A stretch of DNA of 41,667 bases from an uncultured Myxococcales bacterium (GCA_937902985.1 CALFNG010000494.1:1-41667); one strand, 5' to 3'; counted from the stretch's first letter, positions 9,346 through 18,191 are shown. A program made the numbers and translations. The notes: generated by a model from the letters alone, not told the origin.

Positions 9346-9487
9346 GGCCTTCTCGAGTCCTCCATAGGGTCGTCGCCCGCTGTCGGCCGGTCAGTGTCGC
9401 GGGGGCTGGGATTCGGCTCATGCCGCGCGTCGTCCGCGCCGTCGTCGATGGGTGAGCCTTCCAAGGGGCGACGGACACAGAACTCGC

Positions 9488-11569
9488 ATGAGTCAACGTT
9501 CAACGCGCTCTGGCGCCCTTCGCCGCGGCGCGGCGGGGCCGAGGCCCCCTCGCTCCTTCGCGCTCGCGCTCGCGCTGTCGGGCGCCCTCGCGTGCGGCAG
9601 TTCCGACTCCGGCTCACCGGAGTCCATCGACGGCGGCGCGCCGGCGGATGGGACTTTGCGCTCCACGTCTGGCGCGGCGAGTGACGCGAACGTCGGCGAG
9701 GGTCCCGATGCAAGCGTGAGCGACGACGACGCGAACGCAAGCGCGACTACGAACGATGCCAATCAGGTGACGACGGCGTGCGAGGGACCAGGGGTGCCCG
9801 TTCCCGCGGCCGCGCGTGTCTCCAACGGAAATCCGCTTCTGCCTCCGAAGTGGGCCTTCGGCATTCTGTGGGGCAGTTACTACGATCAGATCGGAAGCAC
9901 CTTTGCACAAAATGGCAACATCTTGACCGCGGCGACCCAGCTTCGCGCGCAATACTCGGGCGACCTGATGTGGATCGATTCGAGCTGGCTGTGGCACAAT
10001 TACAGCGGCGACCCCGCAGGCACGCCCAACTATATCAATTTCAAGTTCGATACCACGACCTTTCCCGATCCGGCCGGGATGATTAAAACTCTTCGGGAAA
10101 ATCACTTCCATTTCGGCGTGTGGGAGTGGCCGTGGGAGGACCACGGGGCTCCGTACTTTCAGGATGCAGTCACCAACAAGTACTTCGTCATGAACGGGAC
10201 GGCCGCTGCGCTTGCGACCACCGGCTGGCACGGCGATCCGAATCCCGCGGAATTCGACTTCACGAACCCCGCGACGGTCACCTGGTGGACGGGCTTGAAC
10301 ACGACCCTCGCGGACTGGGGCCTCGATTTTCTCAAGCTGGATACGACCGTCGCGCAACAGAGAAGCCCGATCAGCGCGGGCGGTGGCCAATACTTCGACA
10401 CGGCGAAAAGCTACCAACACGAGCGCAACGGCGCGGCCTACGAGATAACGAAGGTTTATGCGGCGGCGCACGATCCCAACGCGATGATGAACGGCGCGCG
10501 CGGGTTCATCATGCCCAAGGCGGCATCGCCCGCCAACGATCAATTCCCCGGCTGGTGGACCGACGACACGGACGCGACCTGGGCCGATTTGGCCGTCGAG
10601 ATGGGCCGCGCGTCGCAGCTCAACACGTCGACGACAGCCGCCTACTGGTGCGGCGACACCGGGGGGTACAACCACGTACCGACCGACGAGCTATACGTTC
10701 GCTGGCTCGAGTATACGGCCTTCACTCCGCTTCAGGAGTTCTTCGGCGGCAAAGCGCCGGGCATCGGGGCGAGGTTCCCCTGGCTCTTTGGAGCGCAAGC
10801 GCAGCAGATCGAGCAACAATACTCGGACCTCCGCTACCGCCTTTTGCCCTTCCGCTACTCGAACGCATTGGCCGCGTACGAAGTGACGCCGGTGGCCTAT
10901 CCCGTCACCTGGATCGGATCGACCCAGCTTCTCGTGGGCAACGGCTCGAGCCAAATGCTCGTCCAACCGGTGACGACGCAGGGCGCGACTTCGGCGTCCG
11001 TCAAGCTCCCAGCCGGTGCGACCTGGATCGACTACTGGACCGGAAAATCGTATCCCGGAGGAACGACGCAAGTCGTCCCGGCGCCGATCGCGCAGGAGCC
11101 CGTATTCGTCAAGGCGGGCGCCATCCTCCCGATGGGCCCCGTGCAGCATTACGTCGGCGAACACACGGCCGACCCCCTCACCCTCGACATCTACCCGGCC
11201 GGGGCGACGAGTTACACGCTCTACGAGGACGACGGGACGAGCGAAGGCTACCTCGGGGGCGCGTACTCCACGACGACGTTTTCCAGCAATGACACCGGCG
11301 GAACTCTGGTCGTCACGATCGGTCCTCAGGTGACTGCCAAATACTCCTACGCAGGTCAACTGTGCGCGCGAACTTATCTGCTCAAAATCAATGGGCAGAC
11401 AGCCGCCCCGACCTCCCTGACGCGCGATGGGCGTCCCGAGCCGATGGTGTCGGCGGCCGCGTTCGACGGCGGCACGCCCGTGGAGGGCTGGTACTATGAT
11501 CCGATCGCAAAAACGGTTTGGGTCGAGTTTCCGCTCGCGTCGACCGACAAAACGAGCGTGTCTCTCTAG
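9488..11569 (+). CDS. Glycoside hydrolase family 31 lipoprotein
   Basis: A 693-residue protein. An upstream GTG at 9452 is possible; ATG 9488 gives a basic n-region, a hydrophobic core and Cys36 (GALAC) as lipobox, then an Asp/Ser-rich linker. The catalytic barrel begins near residue 118 (KWAFGILWGSYYDQIG). The probable nucleophile is Asp285 in DFLKLDTT, and the probable acid/base is Asp360 in GWWTDDTDATW, matching the GH31 WxGDNxATW motif. A C-terminal beta domain follows (LPAGATWIDYWTGKSYPGG, EPVFVKAGAILPMGP). The N-terminal mutarotase-like sandwich usual for GH31 is missing or replaced by the linker. GH31 enzymes are retaining alpha-glucosidases or alpha-xylosidases; specificity cannot be told here. 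It is surface-anchored rather than intracellular. Confidence 0.92.
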   Translation: MSQRSTRSGALRRGAAGPRPPRSFALALALSGALACGSSDSGSPESIDGGAPADGTLRSTSGAASDANVGEGPDASVSDDDANASATTNDANQVTTACEGPGVPVPAAARVSNGNPLLPPKWAFGILWGSYYDQIGSTFAQNGNILTAATQLRAQYSGDLMWIDSSWLWHNYSGDPAGTPNYINFKFDTTTFPDPAGMIKTLRENHFHFGVWEWPWEDHGAPYFQDAVTNKYFVMNGTAAALATTGWHGDPNPAEFDFTNPATVTWWTGLNTTLADWGLDFLKLDTTVAQQRSPISAGGGQYFDTAKSYQHERNGAAYEITKVYAAAHDPNAMMNGARGFIMPKAASPANDQFPGWWTDDTDATWADLAVEMGRASQLNTSTTAAYWCGDTGGYNHVPTDELYVRWLEYTAFTPLQEFFGGKAPGIGARFPWLFGAQAQQIEQQYSDLRYRLLPFRYSNALAAYEVTPVAYPVTWIGSTQLLVGNGSSQMLVQPVTTQGATSASVKLPAGATWIDYWTGKSYPGGTTQVVPAPIAQEPVFVKAGAILPMGPVQHYVGEHTADPLTLDIYPAGATSYTLYEDDGTSEGYLGGAYSTTTFSSNDTGGTLVVTIGPQVTAKYSYAGQLCARTYLLKINGQTAAPTSLTRDGRPEPMVSAAAFDGGTPVEGWYYDPIAKTVWVEFPLASTDKTSVSL

Positions 11570-11769
11570 TGTCTCGAGTCAGAGTTCGTCGCAGAGGGGT
11601 TCGACCAACCGACAGCGCCCAGGGTTGCAGAATTCCAAGGTCTCGCCGGCCAATTTCTCCCTCACGGGGTGTGGTGAATCTCTGATCCATGGGCGCTTCG
11701 TCCATTTTCTCGCGCGAGCCTGCGTGCCCTCTCGCGCACGGCCAGTCTTCGTCCCACACTAGGGAGACG

Positions 11770-12537
11770 ATGGGGTGTGTGATCCGGCACCTTTTTGCGA
11801 TGGCGCTCGTTGGCGTGGCCTGCGGCTCCTGCGATGACTTGACGGTACCGGTTCTTTGGCGTACTTCGTCCGCGTCTCCGGTCGACAGCGGCGCGAGCCT
11901 CCCGCGGCGCTATGAGGCCGAGGCGACGCCCCCAAACGTCCTCACGCAGAGCGCGATCGCCGATCTCACCTGTTTCGGGACCAACCAGGTCTGCCCCGCG
12001 GACGGAGTGAAGGAAGGGGCGGACTGTTGTTCCGGCGGCGGAGTCGTGACGGGAATACTTGGACGAGTTCCCTGCAGTGGCCCTCCGGGCAATGCTGGTG
12101 ACTACGTCGACTGCCAGATGGTGGGCGGGGGCGTCGAGTTCCGCGATGTGACCGTTGCTTCGACCGGCACGTACGACGTGACGTGGTGGTACCACTGCGG
12201 AGAAAATAACAGCTACGGAGACACGGCATGCGGCGGCCTCCACTACGCCGTCGGCTCCTCGTGTCGACCGCATCTCATCGACGTCAATGGCGTGCCGGTG
12301 TCCGCGGAGACCGACGGACAAGCGGCTCTCATCTACCAATTTCCGTGTTACGCGGGCGCCTGGTCGATTGTTCACGGCGCGACGACCGCCCTTCCGCTCC
12401 TCGCGGGGCAGAACACCGTCTTGATTCACGCGCCGCACGAGCTCGATCTCGACAGCGCCGACATCGACGCGATCGAGTTGCAAGCGCTGGGCCAAGGTCC
12501 CCAACCGCTCGTCACGCCGGTGGTGTCGGGATATTGA
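11770..12537 (+). CDS. CBM-like Cys-rich carbohydrate-binding lipoprotein (paralogue B)
   Basis: A 255-residue lipoprotein. ATG 11770 has GGGAGA five bases upstream; the in-frame ATG at 11689 is less likely. The signal peptide ends at Cys18 (VGVAC), and the linker is short compared with paralogue A. The domain starts with RRYEAEA and keeps DGVKEGADC, GGGVEFRDV, GTYDVTWWYHCG, CGGLHY, CRPHLIDVNGV, WSIVHGA and SADIDAIEL, all aligning with 8212-9345. The ends VTPVVSGY and VTPVVNWN also match. Conserved cysteines suggest disulfide bonds. It lies 200 bases downstream of the GH31 gene on the same strand, which suggests that it binds the GH31 substrate or product. The CBM6/35-like assignment is a fold-level guess. 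Confidence 0.85.
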   Translation: MGCVIRHLFAMALVGVACGSCDDLTVPVLWRTSSASPVDSGASLPRRYEAEATPPNVLTQSAIADLTCFGTNQVCPADGVKEGADCCSGGGVVTGILGRVPCSGPPGNAGDYVDCQMVGGGVEFRDVTVASTGTYDVTWWYHCGENNSYGDTACGGLHYAVGSSCRPHLIDVNGVPVSAETDGQAALIYQFPCYAGAWSIVHGATTALPLLAGQNTVLIHAPHELDLDSADIDAIELQALGQGPQPLVTPVVSGY

Positions 12538-12771
12538 ATCGCGGTCTTCCTGGTCACCGTCACCGCCGCCTGGACTGCACGTAGACTTTTCGCTCCACAG
12601 CGGACGCCCGCTCCATTTATCAGCGCCGCGTGCTCTGACGCGCCATGGGCTGACCCGCCACTCGAACCTGGCGGGCCGACACGTCCATGGCCAACGCGGT
12701 GCCTCGCTCGCCGCACGTCACCGATCGCGATCGCGTGAGCCGTCCCGGGGGGGTTGGGACACCGAGCCGCC

Positions 12772-13911
12772 ATGAGTCGATCCTCCGCGATCAACATCAA
12801 CAAGGAAACGCAACGCGCGCCTCGTCCGAGCCACACCGTCCGCCCCACGCTCGGTCCCGACACCCGCATGCGGTCCGATGGGCTTCGCCCGTCCCGCGAG
12901 CGTGCAGTAACGAATCCTGTCGCGTTCGTCCTGTTCTTCGCCGCCTTGGGCGCGGCGGGATGCAGCTCCGAAACTAAAGCCACGAACCTCGTCGACCCCG
13001 GCCTCCCGCCAGACGGCAGGATTCCGGGCGACTCCACGCCCGACTCCGCTAGCAGCGCTGGGATCGATGGTAGCATCCAAGGCTCACTTGACGGAAGCCG
13101 CCAAGATGACGGCGCCGGCTCCGACCTCGATACCGGGATGAGCGATACCAGAAATGACTCTGCAGCGAGTACGGGGCCGGCTGCCCAGCCCGACGCCGGC
13201 GCGGGTTGCGGCTCCCCGTATGGCCCCAACCTCTGCTCCATGTTCAACGGCACGAGCCTTGCCGGGTGGACTGAAGTGGTCAACGGCAAGGTGACGAACA
13301 ACAATTGGACAGTCGTCGACGACGGACCGGGTTCGCCCGTGATGCACAGTTCAGGCGCCAACAGAAACTTCATTTATTACAACGTGAACAAGTATGGCGA
13401 TTTCCGATTTATCTTCACCGTAAAACTCATCTCCGACGACGCGGACAGCACTCCCCACGTCCCGTGCGTGCTCTTTTGGGGCTCGTCGACGACGGCCGAC
13501 GCGATGAATGCCCTGCAGCTTCAACCCCCTAAGGGGTACACTTGGGACTATCGCAAAAACAGTACCAATACGGGCGGCGCCCTCGGCACGAAGGCAGTCA
13601 AGGGCTATCCGGGGGCAGACACATCGTGGGCTCAGTGCGAAATGTTGGCCAACGTCGCGGCAGGCACGACGCGGATGGCCTGCTGCCCCAGCAACGGGGA
13701 GGCGAAATGTGCGAGCACACCCGCCGTGGAGATCGTGGATTTCACGGTGGATGACGCGGAGCCGAACGTGATTGCCCAGATGCCTTACTATCTAGCCCTC
13801 CAGGCTCACACCGGCAACAGCGGCGCAAAGACGGGTCAGATCGAGGAATTCAAGGACCTCTACGTCGAATCGCCCGTGGTGAATCCAACGACATTCGTTA
13901 CTACGCAATAG
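12772..13911 (+). CDS. 3-keto-disaccharide hydrolase (DUF1080)-like lipoprotein
   Basis: A 379-residue protein. Starts at 12754 (TTG), 12772 and 12868 are all possible; none has a clear ribosome-binding site, and 12868 would give the most usual signal length. Hydrophobic core VAFVLFFAALGAAGC provides the lipobox, then a Ser/Asp/Gly linker. The C-terminal domain starts with LCSMFNGTSLAGWTEV, the hallmark opening of the DUF1080 concanavalin-like fold, and ends with the expected QIEEFKDLYVES strand. Family members are often secreted by planctomycetes and myxobacteria; some hydrolyse 3-keto-glycosides, others may only bind glycans. It sits between the second CBM-like gene and the GH39 gene on the same strand. 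Confidence 0.82.
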   Translation: MSRSSAININKETQRAPRPSHTVRPTLGPDTRMRSDGLRPSRERAVTNPVAFVLFFAALGAAGCSSETKATNLVDPGLPPDGRIPGDSTPDSASSAGIDGSIQGSLDGSRQDDGAGSDLDTGMSDTRNDSAASTGPAAQPDAGAGCGSPYGPNLCSMFNGTSLAGWTEVVNGKVTNNNWTVVDDGPGSPVMHSSGANRNFIYYNVNKYGDFRFIFTVKLISDDADSTPHVPCVLFWGSSTTADAMNALQLQPPKGYTWDYRKNSTNTGGALGTKAVKGYPGADTSWAQCEMLANVAAGTTRMACCPSNGEAKCASTPAVEIVDFTVDDAEPNVIAQMPYYLALQAHTGNSGAKTGQIEEFKDLYVESPVVNPTTFVTTQ

Positions 13912-13951
13912 CCCCTGCAGTTAATAGCTCCCAACGAAACGACAACTTCGC

Positions 13952-16114
13952 GTGAATAACCGGATGCAAAATTGTCGTTCTTTTTCCCCATCGAGCGCTC
14001 TCGCCAGGGCGACGACGCGTTCTCCCTGCAGGTCTCGGGGTAACCTACGCATCATAGCCATCTGGGCTGGAGTCTCCCTGGCAACGTACGACAAGATGCC
14101 AGAGGCGCTCGCCCAAACGGCGACCACCGTGAGCATTTCGGTGGACGCAACCGCGCCCGGGACTCCCATCGAGCCCATCTGGGCATTCCATGGATTCGAC
14201 GAGGTCAACTACACCACGACGGCTGAGGGCCAAGCGCTCCTCCAGCAGCTGGGATCGATTCCGCCGACCCGGCCACACATTCGCTCGCATTTCCTGCTGA
14301 ACACCGGAAACGGGACACCATCGTTCAAGTGGGGGTCGACCAATGTGTACACAGTCGACGCCGCGGGCAGTCCAATTTACGATTGGACGTCGATGGACGG
14401 TATCATGGATACGGTCACGAGCTCAGGCGCCGCACCCTATGCCGAAATTGGATTCATGCCGGAAGCCTTGTCTTCGCACCCCACTCCGTATCAAAATTCC
14501 GGGATCTACACGCTGGACGGCGGCTGCTTTTATCCCCCGACCGACTACGCGAAATGGGGGAGCCTCATTCAGGCTTGGGCCACACACTCGAACACTCGTT
14601 ATCCATCAGCCGCGAGCACGTGGCAGTGGGAACTATGGAACGAGCCCGACATCGACTATTGGAAAGGCACCGCCGCAGAGTACGATCGGTTGTTTGACTA
14701 CACTGAATCGTCCTTGCATCAAGTGATGCCCACCGCCCCCCTTGGAGGGCCGGCGACGGCGGGGACGGGCGCCTTTTTCACCCAGTTTCTTCAACACTGC
14801 GCCACCGGCACCGACGCGGTTACGGGCAAGCAAGGCGTGCGCCTCGACATGGTGTCCTTTCACGCCAAGGGCGGCGTCACCGTGACGGGCGGGCACGTCG
14901 AAATGAATCTGGGCCATCAGCTCCAGCTTCATAGCGATGGTTTCAAAGCCGTCGCCGCCTTCCCGCAATACAAGCACACGCCCATCGTCATTAGCGAAGC
15001 CGATCCCGACGGATGCGCCGCCTGTCCCAAGAGCCAGAACGCTTCCTACGCCTACCGCAACTCGCCAGTCTACGGCGCGTACGAAGTAGCGATGATGAAG
15101 CACACACTCGAGCTCGAATCAAGCATCGGCGTCAACGTCCGAGGCGTCCTCGCCTGGGCGTTTCTTTTTGAGAATCAGCCCTATTTTGCGGGGTATCGCG
15201 TCCTGTCGAGCCATGGCATCGACCTTCCCGTCTTCAATGCGTTCAAGCTCCTGGGAAGTTTGAGCGGCCAGACGATTCCCGTCACAAGCACGGGAGCGCT
15301 GACGCTCGACGCCATCCTCGCGAACAGCGTTCGCGGGCAGGCCGACGTCAATGCCATGGCCACTCTCAACGGCCAGCAGATTCAGGTTCTCGTTTGGAAC
15401 TATCACGATGACCTGGTGGCGGTGCCCGCTTCGCCCGTGCATTTGACCGTCCGGGTTCCAGCCGCCTTCGGTCCGCTCGCGGTCGTCGACCATTTGCGCG
15501 TCGATGACACGCATGGGGACGCCTACACGGTCTGGGTATCGCAGGGCACTCCGGCGGTCCCCACGGCGACACAGCTGACGCAACTACAACGAGCGATGGT
15601 GCCCGCGGTCTTTCAGCCAGAACAAGCGGTGCCCGTGACGGCCGGCGCCGTGGCCCTCGACTTCGACTTGCCGCGTTTCGGGATTTCGCTCGTGACCCTG
15701 GCTCCTCCCACCGGCGCTCTCGATGCGTCGACGCGCGAGGCTGGTTCCGAAGGGGACAATCTCGACGACGCCGGCCCGGCGCCGGATGCCACGAGTCCAT
15801 TCATTTCGGTGGAAGATGCATCGCCGTCGCCTGGCTCCGCCCACGGCGCGGGAGACCAAGCCGGGGGGCCCGGCGCCGCCGGGTGCGGTTGTGGCGTCGG
15901 TCCCGCTGGGCTGGCCCCGCAGTCACTTTTGGTCTTGTTGCCAATGGCCGCGTTCCTGTTCCGGCGGCGCCAGCGTGTTCATTTGTCGGCGACCAGCGGC
16001 CGACGTGGCGGTCGCTATCGTAACGGAGAATTGACGCACATTGGTACCTCGAAATCATGGAAGGTTGGAGGGGTGACTGAACCCTGGCGTCGGCGGTCAC
16101 GAAAGGCCACGTGA
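13952..16114 (+). CDS. GH39-like glycosidase with MYXO-CTERM anchor
   Basis: A 720-residue protein (GTG 13952; ATG 13964 is an alternative; neither has a clear ribosome-binding site). A hydrophobic segment near 32-56 ending ALAQ is probably the signal peptide. The catalytic domain spans about 65-460: WELWNEPDIDYW places the acid/base at Glu231, as in GH39 beta-xylosidases and related clan GH-A enzymes; the probable nucleophile is Glu349 in TPIVISEADPDG. A beta-sandwich region follows (about 470-600), then an Asp/Gly linker and GCGCG, a hydrophobic helix and RRRQR, the MYXO-CTERM pattern. The frame continues about 50 residues past the Arg cluster, which is unusual. Its TGA overlaps the GTG of the next gene. 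GH39 members act on beta-xylosides or uronosides. Confidence 0.9.
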   Translation: MNNRMQNCRSFSPSSALARATTRSPCRSRGNLRIIAIWAGVSLATYDKMPEALAQTATTVSISVDATAPGTPIEPIWAFHGFDEVNYTTTAEGQALLQQLGSIPPTRPHIRSHFLLNTGNGTPSFKWGSTNVYTVDAAGSPIYDWTSMDGIMDTVTSSGAAPYAEIGFMPEALSSHPTPYQNSGIYTLDGGCFYPPTDYAKWGSLIQAWATHSNTRYPSAASTWQWELWNEPDIDYWKGTAAEYDRLFDYTESSLHQVMPTAPLGGPATAGTGAFFTQFLQHCATGTDAVTGKQGVRLDMVSFHAKGGVTVTGGHVEMNLGHQLQLHSDGFKAVAAFPQYKHTPIVISEADPDGCAACPKSQNASYAYRNSPVYGAYEVAMMKHTLELESSIGVNVRGVLAWAFLFENQPYFAGYRVLSSHGIDLPVFNAFKLLGSLSGQTIPVTSTGALTLDAILANSVRGQADVNAMATLNGQQIQVLVWNYHDDLVAVPASPVHLTVRVPAAFGPLAVVDHLRVDDTHGDAYTVWVSQGTPAVPTATQLTQLQRAMVPAVFQPEQAVPVTAGAVALDFDLPRFGISLVTLAPPTGALDASTREAGSEGDNLDDAGPAPDATSPFISVEDASPSPGSAHGAGDQAGGPGAAGCGCGVGPAGLAPQSLLVLLPMAAFLFRRRQRVHLSATSGRRGGRYRNGELTHIGTSKSWKVGGVTEPWRRRSRKAT

Positions 16115-17448
16115 CCTCGGCTCTTGCGCGCGAGGCTTCCAAGCTGGCTTGTAGCTCGATGGACGAGACGAAGGGGATGCTCTGGGCAATCGCGACCCTG
16201 ATCGTTGCGACCGACGGTCTCTGGGGCTGCTCGACTTCGAACGAAACGACCAGCGTCGCGGCCGACGCCACGAGCGAGCTTGGACAGCCCGACGGCTCTT
16301 CGAGTGGCAATGCTGCGCGGTCCGACGGGGGTCCCGCCGACGACGGGCTCGATGGCGCTGCGGACGGCAGCGTGGACGACACAGGGCTTGGGTACAGCGA
16401 CACGGCCGACACCGGGTCGGACGGCGGCGGTTCGGCCGATTCGGGCTATTCGGGCTCCACGACGCCCGGCGCGAGTCTGAGCTGCGCACCCGGCGGAGAG
16501 GGCATGACGAACTGCGGCGCGGGGGGAAACGGAAGTGAGAGCTGCTGCGCCAGCCTGGAAGTGACGGGTGGGACATTTTATCGGAGCTACGACGGCGTCA
16601 CATATACGAACAAGGGCAATCCGGCGACAGTAAGCACCGTTCGCCTGGACAAGTACGAGATCACAGTGGGGCGATTCCGGCGGTTCGTCGCTGCGGTTAT
16701 CGGTGGTTGGCGGCCGCCGGCAGGTTCAGGCAAACACACTCACTTGAACGGCGGCCGAGGGTTGAACGCGACGGGCGGCGGTTACGAGACTGGATGGGAC
16801 GCCGCAAACTGGGATGGCCTCCTCTTGACGACCGCCAGTGCATGGACCACCAACCTGGCGATGGCGCATGGAACTTGGACGCCGTCGGCCGGGAGCAACG
16901 AGAACAAGCCGATTAGCAACGAGACGTGGTACGACGCATATGCTTTCTGCATCTGGGATGGCGGCTTTCTGCCGAGCGAGGCGGAGTGGAATTATGCAGC
17001 GGCGGGCGGTGGCGGACCAACCGGCCAGCGCGTCTATCCGTGGTCGATCCCCTCGACGAGCGCGACAATCGACTGCTCGTACGCGAACTACGCCCCCCAG
17101 CAGCCCGGTACCGCCACTACGTCGTGCACCACACCGAGCTGCGTCGGCGGCTGCCCGGCGGACGCGCCGAACAACGTCGGTTCAGAATCTCCCAAGGGGG
17201 ATGGTGCGTATGGGCAAACGGACTTGGCAGGCAATATAGAGGAGTGGACGCTGGACCATGCTGGCGCCTACGTCACCCCATGTATCGATTGTGCGAATCT
17301 CACGGCGGCTTCTCCCAGGGAGTGGCGCGGCGGCGGCTGGAGTCCTGACTCGACGCGAGATGGAAACCTCGTCATCTCTTATCGCTTCAACTTCGCCTCG
17401 TCGAGCCGCTTCAACGATATGGGGGCTCGGTGCGCGAGGATTCCATGA
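16111..17448 (+). CDS. SUMF1/formylglycine-generating-fold lipoprotein, catalytic Cys absent
   Basis: Up to 445 residues. GTG 16111 overlaps the upstream stop (GTGA); ATG 16159 or 16177 would begin closer to the signal peptide (MLWAIATLIV to LWGC lipobox). After an Asp/Gly linker, the C-terminal domain has the SUMF1/FGE-sulfatase fold signatures: VRLDKYEITVGRFRRFV, FLPSEAEWNYAA, DLAGNIEEWTLD, WRGGGW and the closing MGARCAR. True formylglycine-generating enzymes carry a Cys pair just after RGGSW; here that stretch (SPDSTRDGNLVISYRFNF) has none, so sulfatase activation is unlikely. No sulfatase gene lies in the window. A ligand-binding or structural role in the surface locus is more probable. 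Confidence 0.85.
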   Translation: MTSALAREASKLACSSMDETKGMLWAIATLIVATDGLWGCSTSNETTSVAADATSELGQPDGSSSGNAARSDGGPADDGLDGAADGSVDDTGLGYSDTADTGSDGGGSADSGYSGSTTPGASLSCAPGGEGMTNCGAGGNGSESCCASLEVTGGTFYRSYDGVTYTNKGNPATVSTVRLDKYEITVGRFRRFVAAVIGGWRPPAGSGKHTHLNGGRGLNATGGGYETGWDAANWDGLLLTTASAWTTNLAMAHGTWTPSAGSNENKPISNETWYDAYAFCIWDGGFLPSEAEWNYAAAGGGGPTGQRVYPWSIPSTSATIDCSYANYAPQQPGTATTSCTTPSCVGGCPADAPNNVGSESPKGDGAYGQTDLAGNIEEWTLDHAGAYVTPCIDCANLTAASPREWRGGGWSPDSTRDGNLVISYRFNFASSSRFNDMGARCARIP

Positions 17449-17624
17449 TTGTGAGTGCCGCCCCTCGGACGTACTCAGCGCTTTGTCCCCGCAAGAGCCC
17501 GGAGCAATGGTCTGTCCTCCTCGACGAGCTGTCGGGGTCTGGCGAGGCGGTCGAGTCGTTCTGCCGCCGACGGGGGATCCGTCGCTCGACGTTGTACTGT
17601 AAGCCGTTCACCAAGGACGTGTAG
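17445..17624 (+). CDS. IS66 TnpA-like helix-turn-helix fragment
   Basis: A 59-residue protein starting at ATG 17445 (overlapping the upstream TGA as ATGA) or GTG 17430. It contains [20 protein letters not shown] followed by [12 protein letters not shown], the typical N-terminal HTH of IS66 accessory protein TnpA and related transposase OrfA proteins, in which a Trp-led helix is followed by SG...V..FC...G...STLY. The region after the HTH ends quickly at a stop and the remaining IS66 genes (tnpB, tnpC) are absent. With the rve transposase fragment just downstream it marks a graveyard of insertion sequences at the right edge of the glycan locus. Probably not functional. Confidence 0.6.
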   Translation: MIVSAAPRTYSALCPRKSPEQWSVLLDELSGSGEAVESFCRRRGIRRSTLYCKPFTKDV

Positions 17625-17652
17625 AGGAGGGGCTGAGGGCGTGGCGCTCGGC

Positions 17653-17923
17653 CGAACGGCGCACAGCCCGAACCTCAACGCCTACGCCGAAAGGTTCGTG
17701 CGGTCCATCAAGTACGAGTACCTCAGGCACATCGTTCCTCTTGGCGAACATCACCTGCGCGCCGTCGTGCGAGTTCGTGGAGCACTACCATGCCGAGCGC
17801 AACCACCAGGGCCTGGGCAACGTCATCCCCTTCCCCTCCCGCGGTTCGTTCAACGCGGTCGGCCGCATCGAACGACGGCAACGGCTCGGGGGCCTACACT
17901 TCTACGAGCGAACAGCCGCATGA
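17653..17923 (+). pseudogene. Frameshifted transposase (rve) C-terminal relic
   Basis: This is the second copy of the transposase end seen at 1666-1840. It reads [17 protein letters not shown] up to HLRAVV in one frame, then continues as [18 protein letters not shown] in another frame after about 17768. Alignment with the first copy shows a 2-base deletion at this point. Here the C-terminus (QGLGNVIPF to FYERTAA) is intact, whereas the first copy lost it. The glutamate of the DDE triad is kept (KYEYL) but the N-terminal domain is absent. No inverted repeats or target-site duplication could be recognised by eye. Confidence 0.75.
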
Positions 17924-17925
17924 AT

Positions 17926-18191
17926 CAGGCTGGATCGAATATCGGGAGAGTACGCGGTCGCCTTTCTGGGCGAAGGCGTCCTGCGCGATGACCTCGTCGT
18001 CGCCAAGCAGTCCGCCGGTTGTTTCGGATGGACCGGCCGGCGCGCGAACGCAGCGCTTGCGCGGGCGCGAAGAGAACGCGCAGCGTCGGCGCGGCGATCC
18101 CTCCCAAGCCCACAGCGCACCCGACGCGATCCGCCGTCTCGGTGCGCGGCACGGCGAATGCATCCCATGGCTCATCATGGGCGAGCCGCGA
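17926..18191. other. Non-coding stretch after IS relics
   Basis: About 266 bases between the transposase relic and the next gene. Frames are open on both strands because of GC bias, but none shows a recognisable motif or a convincing start. Nothing else is seen. Confidence 0.4.
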
